Shown: one piece after another, positions 13,801 through 28,649 of the stretch
Position numbering within the stretch: the stretch's first letter is position 1
Layout of the letters: each line of letters begins with the position of its first letter
DNA from: Sialis fuliginosa
Lineage: Eukaryota > Arthropoda > Insecta > Megaloptera > Sialidae
Reading direction: 5' to 3'
DNA length: 64,000 nucleotides
Assembly: GCA_961205875.1 (NCBI GenBank)
Contig: OY540813.1
Span: forward strand, 23,903,001 to 23,967,000
Program-made: the position numbers and the translations under genes
The notes under the pieces: model-generated
Told to the model about the DNA's origin: nothing
The model's input: the letters and a program-made list of their open reading frames with translations, nothing else
Databases searched by the model: none

Positions 13801-15279
13801 ATTTTATTGCAACGTAACGAGAATTTATAATCATATCTATAATTTGATGACTCAGCGAAATATTCAAATTAGAGGCTATATTAACAATGAATTATCTTTA
13901 AATTCAACCTAACAGTAACATGTATTAGCCAATAAGCATTGCGTAACATCCATTGTAAAGTATTTATTTACTTCTTAATGCCATTGGAACCTTTCAAATG
14001 AGTTTGAGTGTCAATATTATAGGCCCTTAATGACCCAGATTGCTTTTTAATTAGTTCATAAAAATAAAATCGTTATTTTATAGATTTGTAGTTTCATTTT
14101 TTTAAGTACAATATAGTTTAAATTAAATTTTACCGTTATTGTCTTAACTATTCTTGATTTTCTTGAGCATTTTTTAATTAACATACACCTACCATAAAAT
14201 TAATTGAAGAGTAACACTTTATGTATACAAATTACATTATTTAAAAATTATGATCGTGTTAAAATCCATATTTCCTATATTTTACCTTACAAAACGAAAG
14301 ACCTTAAACTTAAATATATCCGCAACGAAAATCGAACCTTCGCTAAGTTCAAAAGACCGTGAATAATAACAAAAATTAAAATGTAGCATGTTATAATATC
14401 ACCTACACCTGCTTAGCTTCATTTTTACTATGCACTTATAACACGTATAATTTTGAATCATCGAATTTATCTATCTGATTAATGTTTTCATAACGCACTT
14501 ATCTCGGTGGGTAATTCGGGGAGCCTTTACTTTCTGTTATTTCTTGTTCGAAGTGTTCAAATATGTATCAAATCAAAACATAAATATTTTCATAACGCAC
14601 ATTACTGTGTGGATAATCCGAAGGGCACATTTGACCGAAGATCTTAGGCATTTATCAAACATGTTTTCTGTTAGTTATTGGTCGAAGAGGTGTTCATTAG
14701 TACAGTAGGTGTATTCGTTATGTATTTATGCTGCAGCTTCCAGGAATCTACGGTATACGTACATGGAAAGTACCTTACTTATTATGTTATTAAAACGTCC
14801 AAAGATGAATTGTACAAGATCCGGTCCAATAATATCATCGTAATGATTCAATAAGTTGTTTGTAAAAATACGCCATTAGCTGGTATTACGATTTTCTTTA
14901 TAGGTTACTATTTATAGCATAATTGTGGTATTAATAATATAAAGAACATAGATTAATAATCACAATTTTATTTTAAATCAACTGTACTATACGAAAACAA
15001 CATTGTGAAATCTCTCAAGACCAAGAAACTAAACTACATTTTTAGAAATAGGTATCGATAAATAAAATAAACTGAATTACCGACAAATTATATCTAATAA
15101 AAAATTCATATAAGCATATAATTTATATGATATAATATGTCAATTTTAATTTATAGTGTAATAAAATATTAGCACAAATTATTGTAATACATACTTAACA
15201 CATTTATCAACGAAAAAAATTAACTAATTTATATATGAATGATTGAAATACATACATAATCAATAAATAAATTATGGCT

Positions 15280-15420
15280 GTAGGCTTTCATCATCGGCAT
15301 TGACCGTCGACGCGTGAGTCCGTCTGTGCGTCCGTCCTGCTGTCACTCGGACCCGCCCACTATCACTCAATAGTACACAAACACACACACACACACAAAA
15401 CCACACACACACTCGTATAC
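15280..15420. repeat. GC-richer patch joined to an AC microsatellite
   Basis: GACCGTCGACGCGTGAGTCC and CTGTCACTCGGACCCGCC (15301-15351) lead into two interrupted AC runs (about 15374-15396 and 15401-15412). The GC-rich part could be regulatory; the AC runs are simple repeats. Confidence 0.45.
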
Positions 15421-15829
15421 AGAATAGTACACAAAAATGACCATTACAAATTTTGCAATTCAAGCAACGGACTGTAGTGAACAAATGATTGTTAAATACT
15501 ACCTCATAATTACTGAAAAACTACAAAAAACACTAATAAGTATGTCGTTTAAATACATTAAAACATTCATATTGCTGGTGATTTTCAGTAAATCATTATT
15601 TTTATGCACTCGAGTTTAAAATAATTACTAGAATCCAAAGTATTTATTTTTACTAAAAGTTAAACATATACTTATTATTCGAATAAAGTTAAGTATATAA
15701 GAGTGTTAAAAAGCGGGTTATCTATTTAAAATACGTATTGTTAAACGCTAACTTATTTATAGTTTATAAAAAAAGCAAACAAAAAAGTTAGCACCAAAAT
15801 AGTAGGACAAGAATAATTTTCAATCATGC

Positions 15830-15990
15830 TGTATATGTCCCAACAACACCACCCTATATATCAAGACAAAGTCATACACAAACAAATGAAATCCGTGCGT
15901 GCTCCGCCCCCGTTCCCCCATCAAACAGCGCACATGAATTATTTACTTCGCACATTTACCTAGCACGTCGTAGTTACCGTTGATGTTCAT
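15830..15990. promoter_or_regulatory. regulatory candidate in intron 4
   Basis: The block includes GTGCTCCGCCCCCGTTCCCC (15899-15918), which contains a GC-box-like CCGCCCCC, followed by ATCAAACAGCGCACATGAAT and CTAGCACGTCGTAGTTACCG. It lies in A/T-rich intron without a frame. Confidence 0.2.
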
Positions 15991-17320
15991 AAATACATAA
16001 GGGCTTAAATCATAGCGTATGAACTCGCTTTACTGCTTCACAATCAATCATTGGGTAATTGTGCTTGAATATAAGTTTTATCTTACACACACACACACGC
16101 AAATACACATTATACGTGTGTATGGGTAATATAGATAATAATATATACAAACATACAATTTGAGCGAAAATTTTAATATAAACTTCATTCTTGATTCTTA
16201 ACTTAAGTATCATATATGTACCTACTTAAACCATGTTTTTTAGTTAATAAAAAGATTCAGTTATCAATGTGATTGAGTTCACTTTTAATTTATTTAAATT
16301 TTGATTAGACTCGTGAATAGTGTAGTAGATACATTCCAGAAAACAAAGAAATATTTAATTTTTTTCTGTATTATCAATACTTATTTTACTTATAAAAAAC
16401 GTTTTAGAAGCAATATTTTGATTGTTTTTAAAAATTATGTTTGTTTGTTTCATCCAACTTGGCACAAAAACTACTGACTGATTTTTATGAGACATTCACT
16501 GTTAGAATACCTAAAACTCTAAAATTGGTTAAAGCTATATAATATCATGAATAGAGCAGGAAAATTTTCAATTCATATTGTCTAATACAAATATATAAAT
16601 ATGATAAGAAAATTTGAAAGGTAGTCGTGAAGTAATACATAAAACTAACATTTTTTTTAAATACTAAGGTCAGGCACGTATTAAGAAAAATCAGAATTGA
16701 TATTTGTTAATTTTTATTGTATAAATTTTTATTTTATCTAAATGAATATGGTACTAATTTTCAACCAGGAAAATAATAACAAAGTATCTACAAAAGAAAT
16801 AATTCTATTGTCTTTTTATATAAATTGATGTTTTCAATAAAAAAATCACAACGATATTTCCATTATTTATTTGCATAAGCATACAATAGCGAAGGTTAAA
16901 CAATTAAACATAACTTTTTCTAAATGAGAACGCGTTACACATTAATAAATATATTAATTGGAATAAAACAAGAGTGAAGTTGCGTGTACAAAACGTAAAT
17001 AATATGTAATACATAACACGAGATACATAAATAACTACAGCTGCCGATATTCGTGTGTGTATTCTATCTGGAAAACGCGTCACAAATAACAATTGTAAAT
17101 AACACTGACCGACTCATGTTCAGGGCCGCACCAAAACAATTCAGCATCTCCATGCAACAATTTAAACAAAGTAAGCATCTTTTTAGAAGTAATGCATATA
17201 ACTGTTTAAGATACATTTTAAAGGTGACATTCCGACATCTACAAATATAGGACAGATACCTTGAGGAAAGAGTAAACTCTGATTCAATTAACTAAATTTA
17301 GATTAATTTATAAATTATTG

Positions 17321-17560
17321 TTTTCTCGCCTTATCGAAGATACGAGAAGCTTTGTGATCGTTTTAAAATGAGAAAAAAAACTGTACTCCAATTTCAAAAT
17401 TTTAACTTGATCTTTCCGTTTCAGGTCAAGACAAACACTTTCCGTTTCGTGTCTGTCTGTCCCTCGAATCCTTGTCACACGCATAACTCATGAACCACTG
17501 AGCCGATATTAATAAAACTAGTCGAGGGGTGACATTCCAAAAAAATGTTTTTTTCGAGAT
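17321..17560 (+). repeat. dispersed repeat family A, copy 1
   Basis: It contains TCGAAGATACGAGAAGCTTT, GTGATCGTTTTAAAATGAG, TTGATCTTTCCGTTTCAGGT and GCATAACTCATGAACCACTG. The same words occur in reverse orientation at 42780-42975 and in part at 48895-48955. No protein is encoded. Confidence 0.6.
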
Positions 17561-20221
17561 ATCTCAAGAACGGCATTTTTTGTAGTTCATTCAGTTTCCT
17601 ATAATAGGTCACCACACCACAACGTTTGTTGTAAAATATTCCCTTAAATAGCTATTTACTTTTATATATCATATGTCATTTTGACGATTTAAATTTCATT
17701 TTGACAGAAAAATTTAGATTTAGATTGAAATTGTCAAAAAATTTAAATATACGATTTAATAACCATGCGCGTATTAAAAGAAAAATGTTATAATAATTTT
17801 GTTTTAATAAAATTGTATAAAAATTAAATGGTTAACAATGGCAGGCAGTTCGTCAGAATTCTTTATAGGTGTTTATTAAAATTGTTCGATAAATAATCAA
17901 CTACCTTTATTGAATTTAATACAAGGAAGCACTGTGCATTCACTGGGCAGATGTTTTTATAGTTGTTTTTTATTAAATACGTTCCTTCACAAAAAGTAGT
18001 GTGAGAACCACTGGTGTACAAGTGCGCGAATTTAACGTTTAACTATAAAGTATATACCTATAATAAAATAGTATATTGTAAGCCCGGTCCTGTAAAAGTC
18101 CAAGGCTTATTATAGGCATTCGATAAAATGTGTTATCAATAAATATAAAAGAAAACGAACTGTCTGTAAACTCTTAATTATGCGACCAGCTTATATTTGT
18201 GTGTTCAACAATCAGTATAAGTTGCTTTACATATTGAGGTATCAGCGGACAAAAACAGGTGTGTTTTCAGTTGCACATTATGCAAATGAAACCACCCAAC
18301 TTCTTATTATCGGGTTAAATATTTAAAACTTAACTAGCACCTTTCAAATTGAAATTTATTGATGTGGTTTTATTCTTAATTATTCAAGAAGTTCCACTGT
18401 TTTGATTATACATCTCTTACATCAAATACAAGTTTTATTGTTGTTTGGACTTCAGTAGCGTACATACTACAACGCACAGAATATATTTATGTATACTGTT
18501 AAAATATGCCTAATTGTAAGCTATATCCTTATTCTAAAAAACAAATCATTTTTTGTCAGACTTTTTTGTTAAAATATTCCCTTGTTGCGATATATGTATA
18601 TATTATAATACATAAAAATAAGGAACATATATGTATAAGACACCCTGTTTTGTACAAAAATGTTTTAATTCTTTAATGTTACGTCCTACTTCAACCTGCT
18701 TATTAAATAGCACCATTTTTTTTTATAAACTCATTTCTGACAGTGTAAGAAATTATTTGAAAAGTACTAAAAATATCATATATTTATAATAAATAAATTA
18801 AGACAAAAATACCGACAAAAAATTATTTTTTTAGTTCTACTGAAAAATAATTAATTAGTCATTAAAAACAGTATAGTACAGACTGTTTGATCTATTGCCC
18901 TGTGTATATCAAAATATACATGATTATAGGTTAGTTTAGGTGACATTTCCACATCCATTCGGAGAAACTGACTATTTGAAAATTGTATTTAATATTTAAT
19001 GAAAGTACATTTTTATATCTAATTTAAACTTTCCAATCAATATTATTTTTCACCTTTCGTTTTGTCATTTTGATTTACAAATAAAAATGTATATATAAAA
19101 TATGATGAATGCACTATATTATATTATAAAGATAAAAAAAAAGTAGCTTCATAAATAAATTTATTAGGTCAAATCTTTAATTTTACACTTCAATTTCTCA
19201 ATAGCTACATAACTCATATATGTATGAACGATATAAGAGGTATATTTAAATCAAACTTTATTAGAGCTCTGTATACCACGCCTTTACAATAATTGGCTGA
19301 AAATTATAGCCAATTTCTAAATCAAAGTTATATATAATTTTAATTTATTTTTTATATTACATACATAAGAGTATATTGACTTATGTTTTTTTAAATAATT
19401 CATATGTGACTTATTTTAAATAAAATTTCTTATATCAAAATAAATTTTGGTAGAGAATTTAATCAGTTATATGATTTATTAATACCTGTCTTATGGATGC
19501 ATATAATTTTAGTTATAATAAACTGTAATTGATTTTGAAAAATATATATAATTTTCGAATAATTCATGATTCAATTTTAAAATTGATTTTGGTATATATT
19601 TATAAAAATAAAATCACTATAATTATGATTTATAATGAAAAAATGATACGTTTATAGTAAATGATTTCATAGGCAATAATATGTCGAAAAATTAATAACG
19701 AAATAAAAAAAACAATTATTAACTTATTACTACCACTACACACGGCCACACTTGTATTATTAAAAGTGAGCAAGACGGTGATTAATTACAACGGAGTGTA
19801 ACAAAAAAAATATTAATTTACTTCTACGGATATGAATCTTGTTTGGTGCTCAATTGTGGTCGAAAATAAATATTTTCTAGTTCAGAGGATTATAATTAAA
19901 GAAAAAATATATATAACTAACGTTTTATAAATTAGTTTTCCGTATGGCTATTTTATTTGTTTCCGGTTTTTTAAATCAATAAATCAATTTAAAGATATTT
20001 TTAGTATTTTTTTAAAGTTGTATCATAATTAACTATATTATTTTTGCCAGAATGACTAATATTTTTGAACTCCTTCTTCTTTTACATAAATATTTTTTTA
20101 AATTATTTTTTTTTTTTCATTTTTATGTTGAAGAGTCAGTTATTCCGAATTTATTTCTTTGTTTATATATATTATACAGTTATACCCCGAAAATACGTTT
20201 CTTTATCAGCAAACACATTCA

Positions 20222-20340
20222 TATTATAGCATGTGTCAGGAACCAAAGTTGACGTAACTTTTAAGTATGACTGTATTTAAAATATATCATTATGAAATAA
20301 ATATTTTTATCATCCCCGCCACTGGTTGTGAGGAATCCAC
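20222..20340. repeat. dispersed repeat family D, copy 1
   Basis: GCATGTGTCAGGAACCAAAG and TTGACGTAACTTTTAAGTA at one end, and CCGCCACTGGTTGTGAG at the other, pair with words at 47672-47992 (CTGCCACTGGTTCTGAG and GAGACGTAACTACGAGGTA) in the opposite order. A further AACCAAAGGAGACGTAAC occurs at 13573. Confidence 0.35.
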
Positions 20341-23300
20341 AACACATACGAGTATTTACTTGAAGTAATGGTCGGTCTAAGGTGGGAATTTAATTGAGAC
20401 ATTAGATTGATTTTGTTTAAATATTAGGGTTACTTGACGTGATTTATATTTGATAATTTTTATGTTTCAGTAAATTACTTCCTATGTTATTTTGTCGAAA
20501 ACATTTAACACCAAAATAATAAATTTCGTTTTAATGAAGTGGTTTAAGAAACACACACATATAACTTGTAGAATTTACTCAAATCAACATTCTTTAATAT
20601 TACGATTTAAAATTGTTTCTTACTATTTTATTCCTTATAAATGATTCTTCAGATTTTCTCCGAAAATATCATTTTAATTTATTATTAACTCTTAAAACAA
20701 ACAACATTAAATTAGCAAAATCATTATACGTATATATGTTACAATATGAGTCATTAATAAAGCGAGTTAAACCCAAGGTAACAGTATAAAATTCTAACAA
20801 CCGAGGTCACCCTAACCAGATTTATTGTTCAAAATCCGCAAAAAGTAAATCTCGCTAGAAATTGCGCGACATTGACCTTAGATCAAAAATAGAACTCACA
20901 GCAGCACAGCTGCATTCAAGACTGTATCTATATTATCTATGATTTTATACCCACAGTAAAAAAATACATTAAAATCTAATTGATAGATTGAGAACATCGA
21001 TTCTTCGAATCATAACTGTATGAAATGACTATTCTTTTACTGTATAATTATCAAAATTCATGTATCGTACGTGGTGTTGGTAGAACGAGTATCTATCTAC
21101 TTTACCGGCCGTTGTTGCAGCTCCCTTGTTTATTCAATTGGCAGTTATTATTGAATTATTATCGATGGTACGAGTTTGTTTTCAAAACACTAACATGAAA
21201 TCGTGATTCTTACGAGCATGACATTGTTTCTAGTGCAGCTTAATCGTAGTAACTATAGAAATATTTCTCGTTTTATTTCTATGTGTATGAAATATTTTAC
21301 AGATACTGTTGTAAAATGTAAAGTTTACATCAGTTCCTATAACTTGCATTCGTAAATAGACCTTTCTCTACGTAAGCCATTTACAAGCCAAAATATTTCA
21401 TTAGGATTAAGTTAATACTAAAATAATAATACTAATTATTATTAAAAATAATAATTAGATCATTTTTACATATTAAGTATACTAAATTGAGTACAGAAAC
21501 TGAATATTCATATGCCTAATTACTTTCTTAAATGTTATCAAAATTACATTTAATTTAATTCAAATCTAAACGTTATAATTTTATTGTTTACGAAACAAGC
21601 TACACCGTAAGATACACACAGTAATCAAAAGAGGTGACTGTCCTATAATTTATGAACAATATGTTAATGAAAATTAAATTATCTGACTGTAGAACTCATC
21701 AATAATAGACGAAGAATATAAATTTTATCAGACATATGTACAGAGTGTAACATTTTTCAATAAATAATGAATATAAAATAGTACAATATTTAAATTACTG
21801 TTGACTTGTAGATTTTCTATAGCATATAAAGTTAAGAAGTCGATCGCGATAAATTTTAAATATGAATTCTGGATTGTTAAATAAATAAACAACATTTTTC
21901 TCCAAGTATTTTTAGTGTAATAGAACTTCTACTTGAATATATTTTTAAAACTATATAGGTATGTATAAAGAAGTATATTCTTAATTTTGCTGCAACCTGT
22001 ATATTTTTAATGTTATTTTTTCCTTCATCTAAAATTGTCATCAACATAGATTAAACCCAAACAAAAACTGGGTACTTAATTACGATCCAGCCTATATAAA
22101 TATATTTTCTCTTTTTCCAATGTTCTGTCAACTGGTATTGCCGCAGAAAATAAAATTAACGACCACGCAAAACTAGGAAATAAATTTTGTTTGTTCAAAT
22201 GTGACGATGAGTTTACGTATTAATGGAGTTTTTATTGTCGATTCGAATTAATACAATTCATAACAAAGACATGGGGACATAAATTATTTACGTTTTTTTT
22301 CAAACCGTTTGGGAGTCTATTGTATTCACACTTTTTTATCTGAATCTCCGATTTTTATCACCTATATTTCAACTTCGTACATAACAACCTTCAGCAAAAG
22401 ATGCTATTATAAAAAAGGAGTTCAAGACCACGTGCGTATTCACCGTGCATTTTAATAAAAATTGTTTATATATTTATTCTTTTTGCTAGTATTTTACCAG
22501 CTTATCAATACAAATATAATCTGTAGACTCTCTTTGTAAAATATAAATGATTTGGGATTTTAGGATCTATGTTCTTTTAAAAAACATTATAATAGATCTA
22601 TTTATTTCGACTTGACACGAAAAATAGTGTACTGATTTTGATACAACTTTAATTGATTTTTCAATTGGTTTTAAATACGTATAATAATATATTTAATTAG
22701 AAAAAATCTAGCGTAAGTAACGTTCTGGTCCTCCCTATGTACAGATTCGTAAAATTTTTGACGACCTCCCCCCCTTTCCCCATTATGTAGTTATCAATAA
22801 TACTGAAATCAGAGCTGGCCTATATATATTTTCTTATAAATTGTTGCAACTATCGAGCTATATTATGAAATTTGTTGCAATTATCGAACTCTATGTATAA
22901 ATTTTTATATAATTAAATTTATGGTGTATTTTAAATGAATATAATGAAGTAAATAGATAAATTAATAGTATACCTACATGAATTTGGCCTTATAATGTTC
23001 AATGAGTAAGGTCATGAATGCATGCTTATAAATAAAAATAAACTTAATTGTTTTCAACAATTAAGAGGATATTAACAACGTAGTCATTGAAATAAAGAAA
23101 AATTATTAACCTTCTACACGAAGATTTAATTGTTTCTTTATTACACGAGTGCAATTGAAATTATTATTTTTTACTTAAAACATTCATAGTCATAGTCATG
23201 GCAATAATTATCTAACATTATACCATTTATTCAGAACCTAAAGTAATTAACTCTGTATTTATTGATTATTTAATTAATATTGATACAACAAAATATCAGT

Positions 23301-25083
23301 CTCTGTTTGTCTATCTGTCACTGCTTCTGTCTTCTAACTACTAAACTGTTTGATCTAGAAAGCTGAGATATGACAGTCTGGAACTCTTAGGCTCTTGATG
23401 ATGACTTCTTGTGAAGTCGAAACACGTGACGAGTGATATGGTTTTATTGTAGTTAAGATGAATATTTTCAGTTTAAGTGATAGTAATATATGTATATAGT
23501 AAATGGTGAACCAATAACAGATATTTTTTGAGCAGGGCAAATGGGTTACCAAAAAAAATGATTCAATCTCGGCATATTTAGAAATTTTATACATCTAAAT
23601 GTTTTGTTATTATTAAAATCTTCGTTTAAAAAATTTCCAAAAATATTCTACAAATATTTGGTTTGTGAAATTATAATAAAGAGAAAAATCTGCAAATTTT
23701 GAAAATAAGTATAATGCTGAGATCACAAGAAAATTATTAGCATTCGCCGAAATTACGTTTTTTATAATTATAATTTAATACCAACTATTAAATATAAATA
23801 GTAGTTCTTAAGTTTGCTTAAATTAAATTAAAATAAAATAATCGAACTGACAAATTTTATTTTACATGTGAATTTGAAAACAATTTCAATTTGACCATCT
23901 CAAATTTACGAATGTCGACTATATATGTATAAAAAAACTACAATAATAAATCACGTGCATGTAAATTTTATTGTCTGGATATCGACTGAAAAATTCTTCA
24001 AATATTTCTAAAAGCTAGATAAATAATTTCAAGCGTATTATAAATTTTAAATTCATTAAAATTCAATTAACTGTCGACGAAAGATTCTACAGAAAGTTCC
24101 AACTGTTGCAAAACGACACACGAATCGGCAAACGCGTTCGCGTAGCATAATATAATGTTCTCAAAGGTAAAGTTATCGTTAAAAGTACCTACTTTTTTGT
24201 GTTTTAGTTTACACAGCACTTTAACACGTCTGCTGTATTTAAAGATTAATAGTTTTTGCATCATTCTTGATGTCTAGTACTTTAATAATAAAGTAATTAT
24301 AAAGTGAAATAAATTTATGAAATACAGCGATACGGCCTGTTCGAATTAATCTACATAAATAAATTTACGTATATTAAATTTGTAGAATAGCTGGAGAAAA
24401 TTACTACTTATATTAAAATCGATTAGAAATATTAATATGAGAATTTATTACTCTGGACATGTTGCGACATTATCAATTATATTTAATTTATATGGCTTAT
24501 TTATAAATTATAATATCTACAGAGTGCCCTTTAATATTACATTATAACATCTGAATTTGAAATTGTTTTTTAACATGCATCAAATATTTCAAATATAGAA
24601 TTCTATGTATAGAAAATAAATCATTATTTCTTATTCGTCAACGGAATTTCCATTTTAAGATCCGTAAAGAAAATGCATATCCCTATTATTTTCTTAGGAA
24701 AATTACAGATTGGTTTTTATTACCTACAAAACTGGCTGTATATTAATAAATCTAAGCTATTAAATACTTAGATATACACGTTTTGCTAGCTTATAATATT
24801 TATGACGAAGATTATTTTTATGAAACTGCTAAAAATTTTACAAAAAAAACTAATTCACTTAAGCACAAGCATAATTACATTTTTTTACCAAAAATTTTAC
24901 TTAACTTAACGTTACTCTAGTCTGTAATTGCACTTAAATTTAATTTATGTAATTGCAAATGCTAATAAATTGATGCAAGCTTTGAAGCTCTTCATTGAAG
25001 AATCCTGATTTCTGATTATAAGCCGCTTTTTTTTGTTTTTATTTGAGCCAACGTTTTACCGCATGTTGCAGTGAACATCTGTA

Positions 25084-25128
25084 GAGCTCTTGAAAAAGTG
25101 CATTTTATACACACTTCTTCAAGAGTCC
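25084..25128. repeat. short hairpin
   Basis: GAGCTCTTGAAAAAGTG (25084-25100) and CACTTCTTCAAGAGTCC (25112-25128) form a stem of about 16 pairs with a short A/T loop. The size is similar to a small precursor RNA hairpin, but nothing else supports an RNA gene. Confidence 0.3.
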
Positions 25129-25951
25129 TAAGAAGTCTACGACCAGTACACCCAGAAATTGTAATTATAAATGTATTTAAATAGATACATTAAAAATTAA
25201 TTAAGTATATTTATAAACATAATTACTTTTCATAATATCAAATATAAGAAGAAAAACAAACTAGAGAACTACATATTATTAATACTATATGTTTTATATT
25301 TATTCGTTTATTCGAACGCCCCTCTTGGCACTACGGCCATGTAACGAAATTGAATAATTCTGCCCCCTTCCACGATACAGTAGCGCCATTATTTATCTGA
25401 TTGTATGTATACAGTCCAGTTCACAAAATACAAACGTTTTGAACACATCTTGCTTTCTTTGTGTACATGTAACAAATATTGCATTTTAACGCTGTACAGT
25501 TATTTGAACTGTGGCTATTATGTTACACTCATTTCATTTGTTTTTTATATTACTACTTTATTTAAGTTTGAACTATTCTAAAGCCAATGAGACTAACTTA
25601 ATGGACAAACTGTTTAGATTACTGTTCTTATATAAAGAGACGTAAAGAAATATTTGAATTGAAATTTTAAAAAACCGTCTTAAGCAAGTCTTTTAGAAAC
25701 CGAATTTTAAGTATAATAGAATATAGATTATATTTTAGTCGTGTATTTCTAATACTGTCCATCGTAGTTAGTTATCAGTTAAATGCATTTATTTATGGTT
25801 AATTACTGTTGACTCAATCAAGTATAGAAGTTAAATTACACCACTTTTTTATAGGAATTAAAAAACAGTCGAATTATGAACAAACTTTACTATGGAAATG
25901 ACTGATATTATAATAAACCATGCTATTAATGAGTTCTTACTAGTTAAGGGA

Positions 25952-26115
25952 CAGAGCTGTACATGTACTTAAGTACAAATACGAGTACTTAAGTACATCC
26001 ACTTAATTAATTTTTTTTTGTAATTGTCCTTTGCACTTGTATTTAAGTACATTTAATGAAAAGGATTATTCTTACTCGTATGTTAAAGTACTTAATTACC
26101 TATTTACTATTTGTA
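25952..26115. mobile_element. partial copy of the hAT-like MITE
   Basis: It begins with the same CAGAGCTGTA end and has the same AAGTAC-rich interior (GTACTTAAGTAC motifs). I could not find the matching right-hand CAGCTCTG end, so this copy appears truncated or strongly diverged; the right limit is approximate. It lies about 250 bp downstream of exon 4 within intron 4. Confidence 0.45.
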
Positions 26116-26347
26116 AAAATATTTAATTATATTTTAATGTGTTGAAGTACATATATTAATGAACTTAAGTGTCTTTTTAAAATTTAAGTACAATTTGGTA
26201 TTTCTGTTTTACTTTATAGCTTCATTTAAAAGTTTTTTAAAATTAATCTAAAATTTAACACACATCTGTTAAGAACTAAAATTTTAACACTGTGAGACAT
26301 GTCCAGTAATGAAAATGGGTGACTCATTTAATAAATTTAAAGAACTA

Positions 26348-26560
<213 letters not shown>

Positions 26561-26727
26561 TTAATTTTAATCAAATTACTAACTGCAGATTTGTTATATT
26601 TAACAGTTTCACTGAAAAAATAATATTTATCTAACATAAGATCACCGAGTGATTAAAAACTATTATCAAACTCTGAAAACATATATTTTTCTGCAGTTAG
26701 TTATTTGAAATTTATGTAGTTGTTATC

Positions 26728-26832
26728 TTGACTGAACATGATCTTTTTGAGATCTGTTCCATACAGTAATTTATTTACCTTTAAAATATTTGGTGGAATT
26801 CTTCAGAAACTAAAAAGATCATGTTTAGTCAA
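26728..26832. repeat. inverted repeat near exon 4
   Basis: TTGACTGAACATGATCTTTT (26728-26747) pairs with AAAAGATCATGTTTAGTCAA (26813-26832) with one mismatch, around a 65-bp spacer. It lies about 220 bp upstream of the exon 4 acceptor, within intron 3. It may be a MITE remnant. Confidence 0.5.
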
Positions 26833-26848
26833 CAAATAAAATATCAAA

Positions 26849-26911
26849 GATTCTCAACTTATCAATATTATATTATGTTTTAATATTGACGTATTTTCAA
26901 TGTTGAGAATC
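26849..26911. repeat. second inverted repeat near exon 4
   Basis: GATTCTCAAC (26849-26858) pairs with GTTGAGAATC (26902-26911), and TCAATATTA pairs with TAATATTGA inside it. Together with the preceding repeat this makes two adjacent hairpin-forming units. Confidence 0.45.
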
Positions 26912-27197
26912 TCATAAAATTTGAAAGCTTTATAGCAAACGACAATTGGAATACTGGTTAGAATAAGTATCACTCATTAAACAAAAAATGTAGCATAGGT
27001 ATTGATACTAAAGTAACTTTTTTGAATTTTAAATAAAAATTGATACTTTTTTCCTATAATGTATTACAATTAGCGTGAGACAAGCAAAAGTAATATAGTG
27101 ACTATCTACTTCATGAATAGAATTTATATTTTGATTCCAGAGACGGCATTTTTTGTCAAAATTGTATCCAAAAAAATACAATATATATCTTTTTATT

Positions 27198-27489
27198 CAG
27201 AGCTGTATTTGTACTTTATAACAAATACTTAAGTAAAGCACGAGTACTTTTTAGAGTAATTTTACTTATACTTGAGTATTTTACCAAACACATACATGCA
27301 GGTACCTTCTTAATAATACTTTTTTTAAATATTATCTATTTATTAATTAGACTTACATTCTTGTATACGTATAAAATATAAGTACATTTGCAAATGTAAT
27401 TACGATTATATCAAATTAAATATATCTACATAAAGTACTTGTACCTACTTAAGTACATTTTTTTTACTTATGACTTATTCACAGCTCTG
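27198..27489. mobile_element. hAT-like MITE (292 bp)
   Basis: The element starts CAGAGCTGTA and ends TCACAGCTCTG, giving 9-bp perfect terminal inverted repeats. The 8-bp flanks TTTTTATT and CCTTTATT match at six of eight positions, consistent with an aged hAT target duplication. The inside carries many AAGTAC/GTACTT motifs in both orientations. No transposase is encoded. Confidence 0.6.
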
Positions 27490-28649
27490 CCTTTATTCGC
27501 TACCATTGATTTTATATATTAGTTTTAATATTATTAGCCTGACGATGATTCTGTGAATCGAAAGCTTGTGATTACCTTTTCTCAAATAAATTTTGACGTT
27601 TAGACAAACAAGTTTGTTTTTATTTTATTAGTTTTAATACACAGAAGCAAAAAAAAAACACTACAATCTTATCTAAATGTTTCTATATGGAATTTTATCT
27701 CATTTAAAATATTATATTAACGCAATCTAATTTATTGTTCCTATTCAACCCAATAAATTATCTTTGCAAGGCTATATTATTGGCATATTTCTACTGCAGT
27801 TATAACAGTACCTACTTTTATCAAAAACCAGTTTGTAATTCAATGTCAGAACTTAAAATGGATCAAAATATTAAACAAATAAAAAACAAATGCCTCCATA
27901 TTATTGATACAATTATTTTATAAACCCCATAATACACAAGTTTCAGCTTTCTTTATAGTTTTAAAGTTTATATTATACAGCTATGATATATGTACATTTG
28001 TACATTCATAACATACATACATATGTAAAATGTAATGCATAATTTTAATTAATATTACGGCTAGTAATTATATTTCCATTTGACGATATATCAGCGCTAA
28101 TTTCTCCTGCAAATGATTATAAAGTGTAACATCGTTTTCACACATACAAAATATATTGTTTCTAGTATACCATCGATCGTTCTGATTACCTTTGTGCTCT
28201 AATTAAATATTTCCTTATACAGAAACTATTAAAAACTTGAAATTTGAAATCAAATGCGTGAATGAATTTCGAAAGTAATTAGTTTAGTTCAGTCTATATA
28301 ATTATACAAATATACATATCTACATACTACATATGCATACCAATAACTAATTTGTATAGGTATAATTTTAGTGAAACCTCCAATTTAAGTTTTCCTAATA
28401 TTTAATTTTATTTATAAACATGATTAAGCCGTTAGGAATCTAATGTAATTAAATCCTTAGAACAAATTAATGTTTATATTAATAAAGTTATAAGAGTTTT
28501 TATAATTAAAGATTCGCATTAAGACGATACTGAGACTAAGCGGAAAAGTTACAGTTTAAAGATTGTCAATAACTAGTATTTCAACTTGATTTTAGATTAG
28601 ATACAATGTAAACAATATTTACTATATGTTTAAACTAGTGACTTTTAAA

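Noticed and set aside
23380-23430. Phrase CTTCTTGTGAAGTCGAAACA and a similar GAATCGAAAGC word at 27555
   Set aside because: They look like scraps of common insect repeats, but are too short to define copies or ends in this window.
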